Below are positions 1-9,543 of a stretch of 64,000 bases of DNA, in pieces. The notes beneath the pieces are model-generated. The model was not told the DNA's origin and did no database searches. It saw only the letters and a program-made list of their open reading frames with translations. Position 1 is the stretch's first letter. Every line of letters begins with the position of its first letter. Where the stretch lies: NCBI GenBank assembly GCA_041391745.1, contig JAWKNK010000005.1, forward strand, positions 1 through 64,000, written 5' to 3'. Both the position numbers and the translations under genes were made by a program. The stretch comes from JAIXWP01 sp041391745 (GTDB lineage: Bacteria; Bacteroidota; Bacteroidia; Flavobacteriales_D; Sanyastnellaceae).

Positions 1-463
1 CTCTTTTAACAGCTGAAGAAGCATCACTGTCTCCCATTTTTTTCATCTGATCATTAGTCGTTCCATCAAGAACAACTGCAGACTTTTGCTGCATAGCTGT
101 AAGGTAAGACTTGTTGGCAGTACTTGCCTTTCCGATAATTTCTACGCCACCCAAATCGTATCCGTCAGGAGCCATGATGTGATTGTACACATTCACACCA
201 GATTTAATATCGATAGAAATCGTATCAGTGCGGTAAGCAGTAAATCTGAAAACAAACTTTTGCTTACCTGGTGTTAATCCCTCCAAAGAATAGTTTCCAT
301 CAAGATCTGCGAATGCACCTTTTAATGGATCTGCTTCAAGTGTAACGATTACACCTACCATAAGCTCTCCTGATTCAATGTCAGAAATTTGACCTCTCAG
401 AGTGCTTTGACCAAATGTTGCGATTGAAAATGCAACTAAAATGATTGATAAAATAGAACGCAT
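1..463 (-). CDS. TonB-dependent receptor, N-terminal part (runs off the window)
   Basis: The reverse strand has an ATG at 463 and an open frame of 154 codons to the window edge. It begins with a signal peptide (MRSILSIILVAFSIATFGQ), followed by a carboxypeptidase-regulatory-like beta-sandwich at about residues 20-100 with the typical FADLDGNYSLEGL stretch. The beginning of a TonB plug domain follows (VVLDGTTNDQMKKMGDSDAS). This order is standard for Bacteroidota outer-membrane TonB-dependent receptors that import siderophores, vitamins or glycans. The substrate cannot be told because the barrel lies outside the window. A terminator at 545-573 separates it from the gene upstream, so it probably has its own promoter, although I see no clear TAnnTTTG box. 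Confidence 0.85.
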   Translation of the reverse strand, partial: MRSILSIILVAFSIATFGQSTLRGQISDIESGELMVGVIVTLEADPLKGAFADLDGNYSLEGLTPGKQKFVFRFTAYRTDTISIDIKSGVNVYNHIMAPDGYDLGGVEIIGKASTANKSYLTAMQQKSAVVLDGTTNDQMKKMGDSDASSAVKR

Positions 464-544
464 TGGTAACTTATTAAAACTGATGCAATTTTCCGCTGAC
501 AATGTTAGTTTTGTGTTAATCACACTTTATGATATTCCTAATGA

Positions 545-573
545 AAAAAGGCGTCCAATCTGGACGCCTTTTT
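545..573 (-). terminator. Rho-independent terminator of the duplicated T9SS protein gene
   Basis: A perfect 13-bp stem (AAAAAGGCGTCCA / TGGACGCCTTTTT) has a 3-nt ATC loop and A/T runs on both sides. It lies 22 bases past the minus-strand stop at 596. Confidence 0.85.
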
Positions 574-595
574 AATATTATGAAGGAAAAAATCC

Positions 596-3570
596 TTAGT
601 GTTTAACAATGAATTTAGCAAACGAAACTTCTTGACCATTAACCACTTTGATGCTGTAAACACCTTCAGTCAAGCCATTCAATTCAATTTCATTTGTAGC
701 ACCCGCTGCCATTTGTACTCCTTGTTGTGAATAAACTAGAGCTCCAGTTAGAGAATACACTTCAATAGTAGCATTACTTAAAGTTTGATTATTTGTAAAC
801 TTAATGTTACCAGAAGTTGGATTTGGGTAAACCAACAATTGAGCAACTTCGTTAGCATTGAAGTTTTCCTCCACAGAAGTGATACAACCAAGGTGACCGT
901 TTAGATCCAAATAGCTCCATCCGCTCAACCATGTAAGACCATTGCAATCACTGTTTGGAGCAAAAGCACCTTTGTAAGCAACCGTTTGGAACCAAGCGTC
1001 ATTTACAGTTGAAGTAGCAGTAACTGCATTTGTTGGAGTAGGCATGATCAATGGAAGGTCTCCAGAGAAATCATAAGAAATTCCTGGGTTATTTGATTCG
1101 TTTCCATTTGCTGCAAAAGATGCTTGGAAAGCTGCAGAAGAAGCGGTCAAAGCAGCAGTTGAGTCAGCCGCTGACGCCCAGCCAGCAATCATTGAAATTT
1201 TGAATAGGTCAGAAGCTGTTGCAGAACCTTCGTTCACAACATTGTAGAAACAGTTACCAGCAAGAACTAGGTCACCAGCTTCAAAACGAGCATAGCTATC
1301 TTCACCTGAAGGAAGGTTTTCTACGTCAATTCCACGGCCCCAGTTATAGAAAATAGAGTTGTGGTATTGTCCACCTGCATTGTCACGGAAAGTAACAGCG
1401 CGGTTTCCAGCAGTAACACCTTGACCCATGTATGTTGCATTTGCAATTACTGGAGTAGCGTATGGAATACCATCTTCTGGATCAGTACCACCATCGTGCT
1501 CACCACCACGGTCTGCAGTAGCAGGGTCGTTAGCGTCTTGAATAGCAAACCAGAATTGGCCATAACCTCTCCATCCCTCGTCATAGTCGAACGCATCATC
1601 ACCAGGATAAGCAATAGCGATATTTCTTACACGAGCAGTACCTCCGAAGAATTCAATACCATCATCGGGATTTGAAACTACTTCGATATATTCAATTGTT
1701 GTGTTGCGACCAACACCACCTAAAGTCAATCCGTTGATTTCGTTTCCAGCTCCGATATCTGTACCACCGTGACGGATAGAAACATATTTCAAAATACCTG
1801 AGTTATCATCGTCGTTGCTTCCACCATAGATACCTCTTGGTTCAGTTTCTGGGATGCCTTCAATTTGAGTTTCACCAGGAGAAGAGTTCAAAGAAGCATT
1901 TCCAAGAACGATTACACCACCCCACTCACCATTTGTAGTGTAAGGAACTGAACCATCCAATGGGTCAGCTTCGAAAGTGAAGATGATAGGAGCATCAGCA
2001 GTACCTTCAGCGAAGATTTTACCACCACGAGCCACGATAAGTGCAGAAGCGTCAGCACCAGTACCAGGCATACCCTTAATTACGGTTCCTGCTTCGATTG
2101 TCAAACACTGACCATCATTTACGAAAATAAATCCATCAAGAACGTATGTATTACAAGCTCTCCAAGTTGTAGTACCCACACCTGAACCGTTGTCAGAAAC
2201 AACGATAGTTTCTCCACATGGAAGAGAAGGAGTGTTGAAGAAGCCATAAGCATCAAGTGCAGTCCATCCCATTACCCAGTTGTTGGCAGATGGGTCAAAA
2301 GCTCCTTTATAAGAAACACTTGAGAACCAAGAATCAGAAGCAGGAGTTGCACCACCAGCATTAAATTGTGGAACTGGATTCAATCCACCAGTTTCATCAA
2401 AATCATAAGTAATACCTGTTTCAGCAACCATATTGTTGTTTGCAGCGAAGCTCGCTTGCCATGCAGCAAGTGATTCGTTCAAAGCGTTTGTTGAGTCAGC
2501 AGCTGAAGGCCATCCGCTGCCCATTGTAATCTTGAAAATGTCTGAAGCAGCAGCAGACTGACCAGCGCAAAGATCACCGTCAGTTACTACATCTTGGAAA
2601 ACGTTTCCAGAGAAAAGAAGCTGACCATCAAGGAATCGTTGGTAGCTATCTTGACCTGAAGGCATTTGCTCGATATCCACTCCTCTTGCCCAGTTAGCGA
2701 AGATTGAGTTGTAGTATTTTCCACCACCATTGTCACGAATAGTAACCGCGCGATTTCCAGCACTAGTGCCTTGACCAATATAAGTAACATTATAAATAGC
2801 AGGGAATAGCTATGGCATTCCATCTTCAGGATCTGTTCCACCATCGTGTTCACCACCACGGTCGCCACCTGAAAGATCAGCTGGATCCTGAACTGTAAAC
2901 CAGAACTGACCATAACCTCTCCATCCTTCGTCGTAGTCGAATGAGTCGTCACCACAAAAAGCAACAGTAGCCCATTTCACGCGAGCCGTTCCGCCGAAGA
3001 ATTCCATTCCATCATCCGCGTTAGCGAATACTTCAATGTGCTCGATGACAGTACCTGAACCAACTCCACCAAGGGTCAAACCGTTGATTTCGTTTCCAGC
3101 TCCGATATCAGTACCACCGTGACGAATAGATACATAACGAAGAATACCAGAATCATCTGTATCGTTAGAACCACCGTAGATACCTCTAGGCTCAGTTTCA
3201 GGAATACCTTCAATCTGAGTTTCACCCGGTGTAGAGTTCAACGTAGCACTTCCCAAGATAATAAGTCCACCCCATTCTCCATTTGTAGAGTATGGAACTG
3301 AACCATCAAGTGGATCTGCTTCAAAAGTGAAAATGATAGGAGCAGCAGCTGTACCATTTGCAATAATTCTTCCTCCACGGCCACAATAAGTGCTGAAGCG
3401 TCAGCGCCTGTGCCTGGCATACCTTTAATTGTTACCTCTTTGAATTGTCAAAGTTTGACCATCGTTTACGAAAACGAATCCGTCAAGAAAGTAAGTATTG
3501 TCATTTGACCATGTGACGGTACCTGTTCCTGATCCATTATCAGTGATGATAATGGCGTCTGCAGCATTTG
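596..3570 (-). repeat. Tandem direct repeat, period 1350 bp, inside the T9SS protein gene
   Basis: Matching segments recur at a constant offset of 1350 bp, that is 450 codons. For example CGTTTCCAGCTCCGATATC starts at 1741 and again at 3091. The units span roughly 3570-2220 and 2220-900. Similarity is visible at DNA level over long stretches, so the duplication is fairly young or kept alike by recombination. Confidence 0.8.
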
Positions 3571-3627
3571 ATGCAATCGAACTCAACCCTAGGATCGCCA
3601 TCAAAGAAGCTTGTAGCAGTTTTTCAT
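596..3627 (-). pseudogene. Secreted T9SS type A sorting-domain protein with two about 450-residue repeats; frameshifted
   Basis: This is a large cell-surface or secreted Bacteroidota protein of unknown function. It is built from two tandem homologous units, each with the signature order DNGSG..TW, GTDIGAGNEINGLTLGGVG, FFGGTAR, FDYDEGWRGYGQFW and YKGAF. It ends in a T9SS type A domain (VYPNPTSGNIKF near 815-840). The start was taken at ATG 3627: restoring one A near 3620 gives the signal peptide MKKLLQASLMAILGLSSIASNA. Further shifts lie near 3440 and 3382, and an in-frame TAG sits at 2810-2812. Each break is bridged exactly by the protein sequence of the intact second unit. The open part is 596-2809, about 738 codons. 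Either these are sequencing errors or the gene decayed recently. Confidence 0.75.
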
Positions 3628-3762
3628 TTCTTGTTCTTTTTTTGTTTGATTATTTCTGGTTAATTATGATGCGAATTAAGACTGTATCAGCATCTGTGTT
3701 TTGATAATTTTGCGGTTCCATAACTATCTTAAGTCAATGTTACGGGTAGCGCCAGTTTCGAA

Positions 3763-4058
3763 TCAGGTAAAATTAATTTCAAATTCTTGAAATGAAGAAA
3801 TAAACTTAGAAAATTCCTTTATCAATTCCATATTTTGACTGGCACCGAAGATTCTTCCTTGACTAAACCAGCTCGCTTAAGTTCACGCAAATGCTGGATC
3901 ACAGTAGCCTGCGACAATGGTGGAACCGAATGATTTCACCCTTCAACATCTTTGTTCAATTTTGCCAATGTTATTAGCACCGCAATCTCGCAGGATGACC
4001 AATTGCTCTTGTAAAATGGAGACAAATCTTTCTCTAATTGTCCAAATTGATTTGACAC
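3763..4058 (-). pseudogene. ArsR-family winged-helix regulator, frameshifted
   Basis: No frame is open throughout, but switching between frames on the minus strand gives an ArsR/SmtB-type regulator. It reads QLEKDLSPFYK, then AIGHPAR (the classic ArsR helix motif), then AVLITLAKLNK and GEII, then PLSQATVIQHLRELKRAGLV (recognition helix), then GRIFGASQN, and a last stretch ending EFEINFT with a TGA at 3763-3765. At least four indels are needed. A GTG at 4058 is a possible start. It is divergent from the DUF2752 gene and could have regulated it. The family call is firm from the motifs. Whether the gene is dead or badly sequenced is open. Confidence 0.65.
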
Positions 4059-4177
4059 AAAAAATTAATTTACATTTACATCTGCAAATCAATCTGATGG
4101 CTTGTTCTTTCAGCATGAACTATTTGTTAAGGTTTTTTGAATGAATTATAAACTCAAGTTTAATACAGCAATGGAAT

Positions 4178-4492
4178 ATGTATTTTGAATCTGTGAATTG
4201 GCTGAGTGAAAATCTCCTAACATGTCCTTTTAAAGCCTGCACAGGAATGGATTGTCCGGGCTGTGGTTTGCAGCGATCATTAATTAAACTTTTAGAAGGA
4301 GATATTCCAGGAAGTATTGAAATGCATCCAGCAGGTATGCTATACCCCGCATTATTAATAATGACAGGCTTGCATCTGAGATTTCAATTTAAAAATGGTT
4401 CAAAAATTATAACATGGACGTTTATATTGACTGTGACCATTACTCTAATCAATTACATCATTAAATTATATACCGGAAATGTTTTCGAGTAA
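4178..4492 (+). CDS. DUF2752 family small membrane protein
   Basis: The 104-residue protein opens with the cysteine-rich DUF2752 signature CPFKACTGMDCPGCGLQRS at about residues 16-34. Two hydrophobic helices follow (about 48-66 and 76-94). Function in the family is unknown; the cysteines suggest metal binding or redox activity at the membrane. The ATG at 4178 was chosen because an upstream ATG (4141) in another frame stops after 15 codons. The next gene downstream is the CCC-motif membrane protein, a pairing I recall as common in Flavobacteriia. A broken ArsR regulator lies upstream in the opposite direction. Confidence 0.8.
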   Translation: MYFESVNWLSENLLTCPFKACTGMDCPGCGLQRSLIKLLEGDIPGSIEMHPAGMLYPALLIMTGLHLRFQFKNGSKIITWTFILTVTITLINYIIKLYTGNVFE

Positions 4493-4581
4493 CCTTAAAT
4501 CCTAATTATTGACCACTTAAGAATAATGTGATTATTTTCACGAAATTCTATTCATATTTACCACACTAAACCAATCAATTT

Positions 4582-4959
4582 ATGGAAACAACGGAATTTA
4601 ACGAAACAAACAACTTCAGTACACCAAAACCACTACCCAATGCAACTCTAGCATTAGTTCTAGGAATAGTATCTATTCCGACATGCTGCTTTTTTGGTGG
4701 ATTACTCGGATTGGTGCTAGGGATAGTTGCCATTGTTTTTGCGAACAAAGCAATTGCTCTATACAACGCAAATCAAGGAGTATATCAAGAGTCCGGTTTC
4801 AAAAATGCGAAAGCTGGTAGAATTTGTGCAATTATTGGGATTGTATTCAGCCTACTAATGGTACTTATGGCAGTTTGGATTATAGCAACTTTTGGCTGGG
4901 AAGCCCTTCAAAATCAAGAAGATCTTCAAAGACAAATGGAAGAATATTTCGCGAGATAA
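4582..4959 (+). CDS. CCC-motif (CD225/DUF4190-like) membrane protein
   Basis: This 125-residue protein has a polar N-terminus with the PLPNATLALVLGI lead-in. A first membrane segment contains PTCCFFGGLLGLVLGI, then comes a cytoplasmic loop (FANKAIALYNANQ, AKAGRICA), then a second membrane segment at about residues 88-108. This matches the Flavobacteria family called CCC motif membrane protein, distantly like dispanin/CD225. It has only two adjacent cysteines where many relatives have three. Its function is unknown. A strong hairpin terminator 18 bases downstream ends the unit with DUF2752. Confidence 0.8.
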   Translation: METTEFNETNNFSTPKPLPNATLALVLGIVSIPTCCFFGGLLGLVLGIVAIVFANKAIALYNANQGVYQESGFKNAKAGRICAIIGIVFSLLMVLMAVWIIATFGWEALQNQEDLQRQMEEYFAR

Positions 4960-4977
4960 TATCTTTTTAATAAGTAG

Positions 4978-5010
4978 AAAACCCCATTCCTTCCAAGAAT
5001 GGGGTTTTTT
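4978..5010 (+). terminator. Rho-independent terminator after the CCC-motif gene
   Basis: A 12-bp stem AAAACCCCATTC / GAATGGGGTTTT (4978-4989 with 4997-5008) has a 7-nt loop and is followed by T residues. Confidence 0.85.
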
Positions 5011-5024
5011 ATTAATATCGCGGA

Positions 5025-5429
5025 ATGACTCCAAGAACAAGACAAACCTTAAATGCTACACTAGTAGCTGCTTCCCTCTCCTCCGCTATTAATGTCCTGT
5101 TATTTTCTTTTTTCACCCATAAATCATGGCTCAATCCCATGCTCAAAACGGGCGAAAATGAAAGTGTTCAAGAACTTACTGCAATGGGAATTCTCATCGC
5201 ATCTACATTGCCTATTGTAGTCGGCTCTCTTATTTATTTATTACTTGTAAAATACACAAACAATCCAAAATGGATTTATTGGACAATGGCACTTCTTATG
5301 ATGTTTTTGTCATTCATCAATCCATTCATGATTCCAGGTGTCGAAATATCAACTGCTATTTCACTCAATATCATGCATATAGTTTGTGCTGTTGGTTCGG
5401 CTTTTTTCCTCACCCGTTGGGTTGACTAG
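5025..5429 (+). CDS. Four-helix membrane protein, DUF6069-like
   Basis: The 134-residue protein has four hydrophobic segments (about residues 10-30, 52-74, 82-98, 108-128). The middle pattern is IASTLPIVVGSLIYLLL then PKWIYWTMALLMMFLSF. The layout and the conserved proline/glycine helix resemble DUF6069, a family of small bacterial membrane proteins without known function. I cannot confirm the family without a search. It starts 15 bases after the upstream terminator and has no terminator of its own before icmF, but icmF has a promoter overlapping its 3' end. Confidence 0.6.
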   Translation: MTPRTRQTLNATLVAASLSSAINVLLFSFFTHKSWLNPMLKTGENESVQELTAMGILIASTLPIVVGSLIYLLLVKYTNNPKWIYWTMALLMMFLSFINPFMIPGVEISTAISLNIMHIVCAVGSAFFLTRWVD

Positions 5430-5453
5430 CCAATTCTATTCGTTGTACCTTTG
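5422..5453 (+). promoter_or_regulatory. Bacteroidota-type promoter for icmF
   Basis: A TTG at 5422-5424, a 21-nt spacer and TACCTTTG at 5446-5453 fit the Bacteroidota sigma consensus TTG-N17-23-TAnnTTTG. The leader before the icmF ATG would be about 20 nt. Confidence 0.6.
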
Positions 5454-5478
5454 ACCTCTGATGATTCAATAAAAAATC

Positions 5479-8400
5479 ATGCAAGTAGAAACTCCATATA
5501 CCCCTAAAAACAAGGTCCGCGTTGTTACCGCGGCTTCCCTTTTTGATGGTCACGATGCTGCCATCAATATCATGCGTCGAATTATTCAAAGTACAGGTTG
5601 TGAAGTCATCCATCTTGGTCACGATAGATCTGCTGAAGAAGTAGTAAACTGTGCCATCCAAGAGGATGCACAGGCCATAGCTATGACAAGCTATCAAGGT
5701 GGTCACGTGGAGTATTTCAAATACATGCATGATCTCCTAAAAGAAAAAGGTGCCTCACATATCAAAATTTTTGGTGGTGGTGGCGGTACCATTCTTCCAG
5801 AAGAAATCAAGGAACTCCAAGACTACGGAATCACCAGAATTTATCATCCTGATGATGGAAGAGCCATGGGCCTTCAAGGGATGATCAATGACCTCGTAAC
5901 CAGATCTGACTTTGCTACAGGACAAACACTCAACGGTGAGGTTGGACATATTGGGTTGAAAGACCACGCCTCCATTGCCAAACTCATTTCTGCTGCAGAA
6001 AATTTCCCTGATCAGCACAAAGATGAATTAGCGAAAATTCATGAACTAGCGGCAAAATCAAATACACCTGTGCTCGGTATCACAGGTACTGGAGGAGCTG
6101 GTAAATCTTCGATGGTAGATGAACTTGTAAGAAGATTTCTACTGATTTTCCAGAAAATATTGGATTGATTTTGAAGTCGATCCTTCTAAGAAAAACAGAG
6201 GTGCACTATTTAGATAGAATTCGTATGAATGCGATTAAAAAAATTGAGTTTATATGCGTTCATTCAAGCATCGTCAGTCTAATCTGGCATTGACAAACAG
6301 TCAATGAGGCGATTTCCATTTTGAAAGCCGCCAAGTTTGATTTGATCATTCTTGAAACTTGGTATTGGTCAAAGCGATACTGAAATCATGGACCACCTGA
6401 TGTGATTATACATCATGACACCTGAGCGGTGCTGACCAACTTTGAAAAATTGATATGCTCGATTTTGCTGATGTCGTTGCCATCAACAAATTCGACAGCG
6501 TGGGGCACTTGGATGCACTGCGTGACGTGAAAAAATAACACAAACGCAACCACAATTTGTGGGATGCGGATGATGATAGCCTCCCAGTCGTTGGCACGAT
6601 TGCATCTCAGTTTAACGACCCTGGGACAAACGAACTTTATAAAAAACTTATAGATAAAATAGAGGAAAAAAAGCTTCTGGCTCACCTACTTCACCATCCA
6701 AAAGAGATCCACCGTACTCGCTACCTCAGCGAAATTTCTGGGAAAACAATAGAGCATACGATTCGTGGGCACTCGGAGCAACAACCGTTGCCGGAAAATT
6801 GTATCGCCTTCAAGGTTCGATTGAAATCATTGAAGCCGAACTGGCCTCAAATCCTACCAGCAAGGATGCTCAAGAAAGTCTGAAAGTACTTCAAGGTTCT
6901 TTCGATAGACTTAAAATGGACCTCGACCCACACAATTGGGAGATCATACAAACTTGGCAGGCAAAGAAAAAATTATACTCTGACGCTGAATATAAATTCA
7001 CAGTAAGAGAAAAAGAAATTGTATCCAAACACATACTGGAGAGTCTTTCGCACAACTCTAATACCTAAGGTATCTTCCGAAATATCGTAGTTGGGGTGAT
7101 GTTTTGAATTGGGTGCTTCAAGAAAATGTACCAGGTGATTTTCCTTACACTGCCGGTATTTATCCTTTCAAAAGAGAAGGTGAAGACCCAACGAGAATGT
7201 TCGCTGGTGAAGGTGGCCCAGAAAGAACCAATCGCAGATTCCACTATGTGAGTTTAGCGATGCCTGCCAAACGTTTGAGCATGACTCTGTTACCTTGTAC
7301 GGTAACGACCCCGCTTATCGCCCGACATCTACGGTAAGGCAGGCAATTCAGGCAGTGTCTATTTGTTGCCTGGACGATGCAAAAAAACTTTTACAGTGGT
7401 TTTGATTTGAGCGATCCAAAAACATCGGTAAGTATGACCATCAACGGTCCTGCACCTATGTTACTCGGTTTCTTCATGAACGCTGCCATTGACCAACAAT
7501 GAAAAGTATATCAAGGCCAATGGACTAGAAGCTGTGCGGAAGAAGTACTTAAAAGAAATGGACGACAAAGGACTCACACGACCAAAATATCAAGGAGAAC
7601 TTCCTGAAGGTAATGACGGACTGGGACTACTCCTTTCTTTGGCGTTACAGGTGAGGTGCTTGAGACAAAAATTTACAACGAAATCAAAGCGAACACGCTT
7701 TTCAAGTGAGAGGAACGGTTCAAGCAGATATTCTAAAAGAGGACCAAGCTCAAAATACATGCATCTTCTCTACTGAATTCGCATTGCGTTTAATGGGAGA
7801 TGTTCAGCAGTATTTCATTGATCAAAAAGTTAGAAATTTCTATTCGGTATCAATCAGTGGATATCACATTGCCGAAGCTGGAGCGAATCCTATCACACAA
7901 TTGGCTTTCACGCTTGCAAACGGTTTCACGTATGTTGAGTATTATTTGAGCCGTGAAATGGACATCAACGAGTTCGGGCCAAATCTGAGCTTCTTCTTTT
8001 CAAACGGTATCGATCCTGAATATGCAGTAATAGGTCGAGTGGCGCGCCGAATTTGGGCTAAAGCTATTGCGAAAAAGTACAAGGGAAATCCGCGTGCTCA
8101 AATGTTGAAATACCACATTCAAACCAGCGGCAGATCGCTTCATGCTCAAGAGATTGACTTCAACGATATACGAACCACTCTTCAAGCGCTTTATGCCATT
8201 TACGACAACTGTAATTCACTTCACACCAACGCATATGATGAAGCCATTACAACTCCTACCGAAGAAAGCGTAAGACGTGCAATGGCCATCCAGCTAATCA
8301 TCAACAAAGAACTTGGATTGGCGAAAAATGAAAATCCAATTCAAGGTAGCTTCATCATTGAAGAATTGACTGATCTTGTAGAAGAAGCTGTACTAAGCGA

Positions 8401-8809
8401 ATTTGATAGAATTACAGAAAGAGGCGGCGTTCTTGGTGCCATGGAAACCATGTACCAAAGAAGTAAAATTCAGGAAGAATCGCTTTACTACGAAACATTG
8501 AAGCATAACGGCGATTTTCCAATAATTGGAGTGAACACCTTCCTTTCTTCAAAAGGTTCGCCAACCATTCTTCCGAAAGAAGTTATCCGCGCAACCACTG
8601 AAGAAAAGGAATATCAAATCGCTATGCTGAAAAATTTGCACGATTGTAGTGGTAGCAAATCCCAAGAAACCATTTCTAAAGTGCAAGAAGCGGCCATTCA
8701 AAACAAAAATATGTTTGTGGAACTGATGGAAGCAACAAAATACTGTTCGCTCGGTCAGCTTACTCATTCATTATTTGAAGTTGGCGGTCAGTACCGAAGA
8801 AACATGTAA
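5479..8809 (+). pseudogene. icmF: Fused isobutyryl-CoA mutase IcmF (B12-dependent), multiply frameshifted
   Basis: IcmF interconverts isobutyryl-CoA and butyryl-CoA using adenosylcobalamin and carries its own G-protein chaperone. The order here is canonical. The B12-binding domain (DGHDAA with the cobalt-ligand His; FGGGGGTILPEE) is at 5509-5910. The GTPase P-loop GTGGAGKSS is near 6088-6114, its NKFD guanine motif at 6485-6496. The linker (ENVPGDFPYTAGIYPFKREG) is near 7125, and the mutase barrel (SGYHIAEAGANPITQLAF, SGRSLHAQEI) runs to the C-terminus GGQYRRNM. Total length (about 1110 codons) equals a full IcmF. Residues 1-229 and the last 367 are open, but between about 6140 and 7720 there are roughly ten small indels. 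Conserved motifs survive between them, which looks more like sequence error than decay. Confidence 0.85.
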
Positions 8810-8817
8810 TTATTAAA

Positions 8818-9543
8818 ATGAGAAAAATAACCATCCTCGCTTTTGCTATAGCAGCTACCTTACAAGCATGCGACCCTCAAACAATTCAATCAGTTCTGAG
8901 CAGCGTGCCCAGTGCAGCTTCTGTTCCATTGACAAATGAAGAAGTAATTGCAGGGCTCAAAGAAGCTTTGGAAGTTGGAACGAACTCTGCTGTTTCTTTC
9001 ACCTCTAAAATGGATGGATTCAATAAAAATCAACTCATTAGAATTCCTTTTCCAGAAGAAGCACAAAAAGTAAAAGATTGGGCAATCAGCAATGGGTTGA
9101 AATCTCAAGTTGATGCCTTTGAAGACAACCTAAATCGTGCAGCAGAAAAAGCGGCAGCAGAAGCAGCTCCTATATTTATTAATGCCATTACCAATATGAG
9201 CATTCAGGATGGCTTCAATATTCTTAAAGGTGATTCAACAGCAGCAACTGTGTATTTGCGAAACGCGACACAAGCACAATTGTATGAGAAGTTTGCTCCC
9301 ATCATTCAAAACAAAATTGATGAGGTAAAACTCACGTCTTATTGGGAACCCATTACCAAAGCTTATAACACTGCGAGTATATTCACAGGAAATGCTCAGG
9401 TAAATACCGATTTGAAAGATTACGCCACCAACAAAGCTCTTGATGGTCTCTTCTTCTATGTAGCAAAAGAGGAAAAAAATATTCGTCAAAACCCAGCAGC
9501 TCGTGTTACCGATTTGCTTAAAAAAGTATTCAGCCAACAATGA
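8818..9543 (+). CDS. DUF4197 lipoprotein
   Basis: The 241-residue protein starts with a lipoprotein signal peptide ending in LQAC (Cys18), so it should sit on a periplasmic or outer-membrane face. The rest matches DUF4197: LTNEEVIAGLKEALEVGT, IRIPFPEEAQKV, DGFNILKGDSTAATVYLR, then a C-terminal ATNKALDGLFFYVAKEE. The molecular role is unknown. It starts 8 bases after the icmF stop and its own stop overlaps the exonuclease III start (ATGA, 9540-9543), so the two are translationally coupled. Confidence 0.85.
   Translation: MRKITILAFAIAATLQACDPQTIQSVLSSVPSAASVPLTNEEVIAGLKEALEVGTNSAVSFTSKMDGFNKNQLIRIPFPEEAQKVKDWAISNGLKSQVDAFEDNLNRAAEKAAAEAAPIFINAITNMSIQDGFNILKGDSTAATVYLRNATQAQLYEKFAPIIQNKIDEVKLTSYWEPITKAYNTASIFTGNAQVNTDLKDYATNKALDGLFFYVAKEEKNIRQNPAARVTDLLKKVFSQQ

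Noticed and set aside
1361..1675. 104-residue plus-strand ORF opposite the T9SS gene
   Set aside because: It is antisense to a clear coding region, low in expected composition (Ser/Thr/Ile-rich) and has no signals.
2587..2964. 125-residue minus-strand ORF within the duplicated T9SS gene
   Set aside because: It lies in a wrong frame; the known repeat motifs are read in the neighbouring frame across the same bases.
3498..3704. 68-residue plus-strand ORF before the DUF2752 gene
   Set aside because: It is antisense to the T9SS protein start and lacks recognisable motifs.
5410..6018. Minus-strand ORFs of 106 and 87 residues over icmF
   Set aside because: They are shadows of the B12-binding domain of icmF; the plus frame has the conserved motifs.
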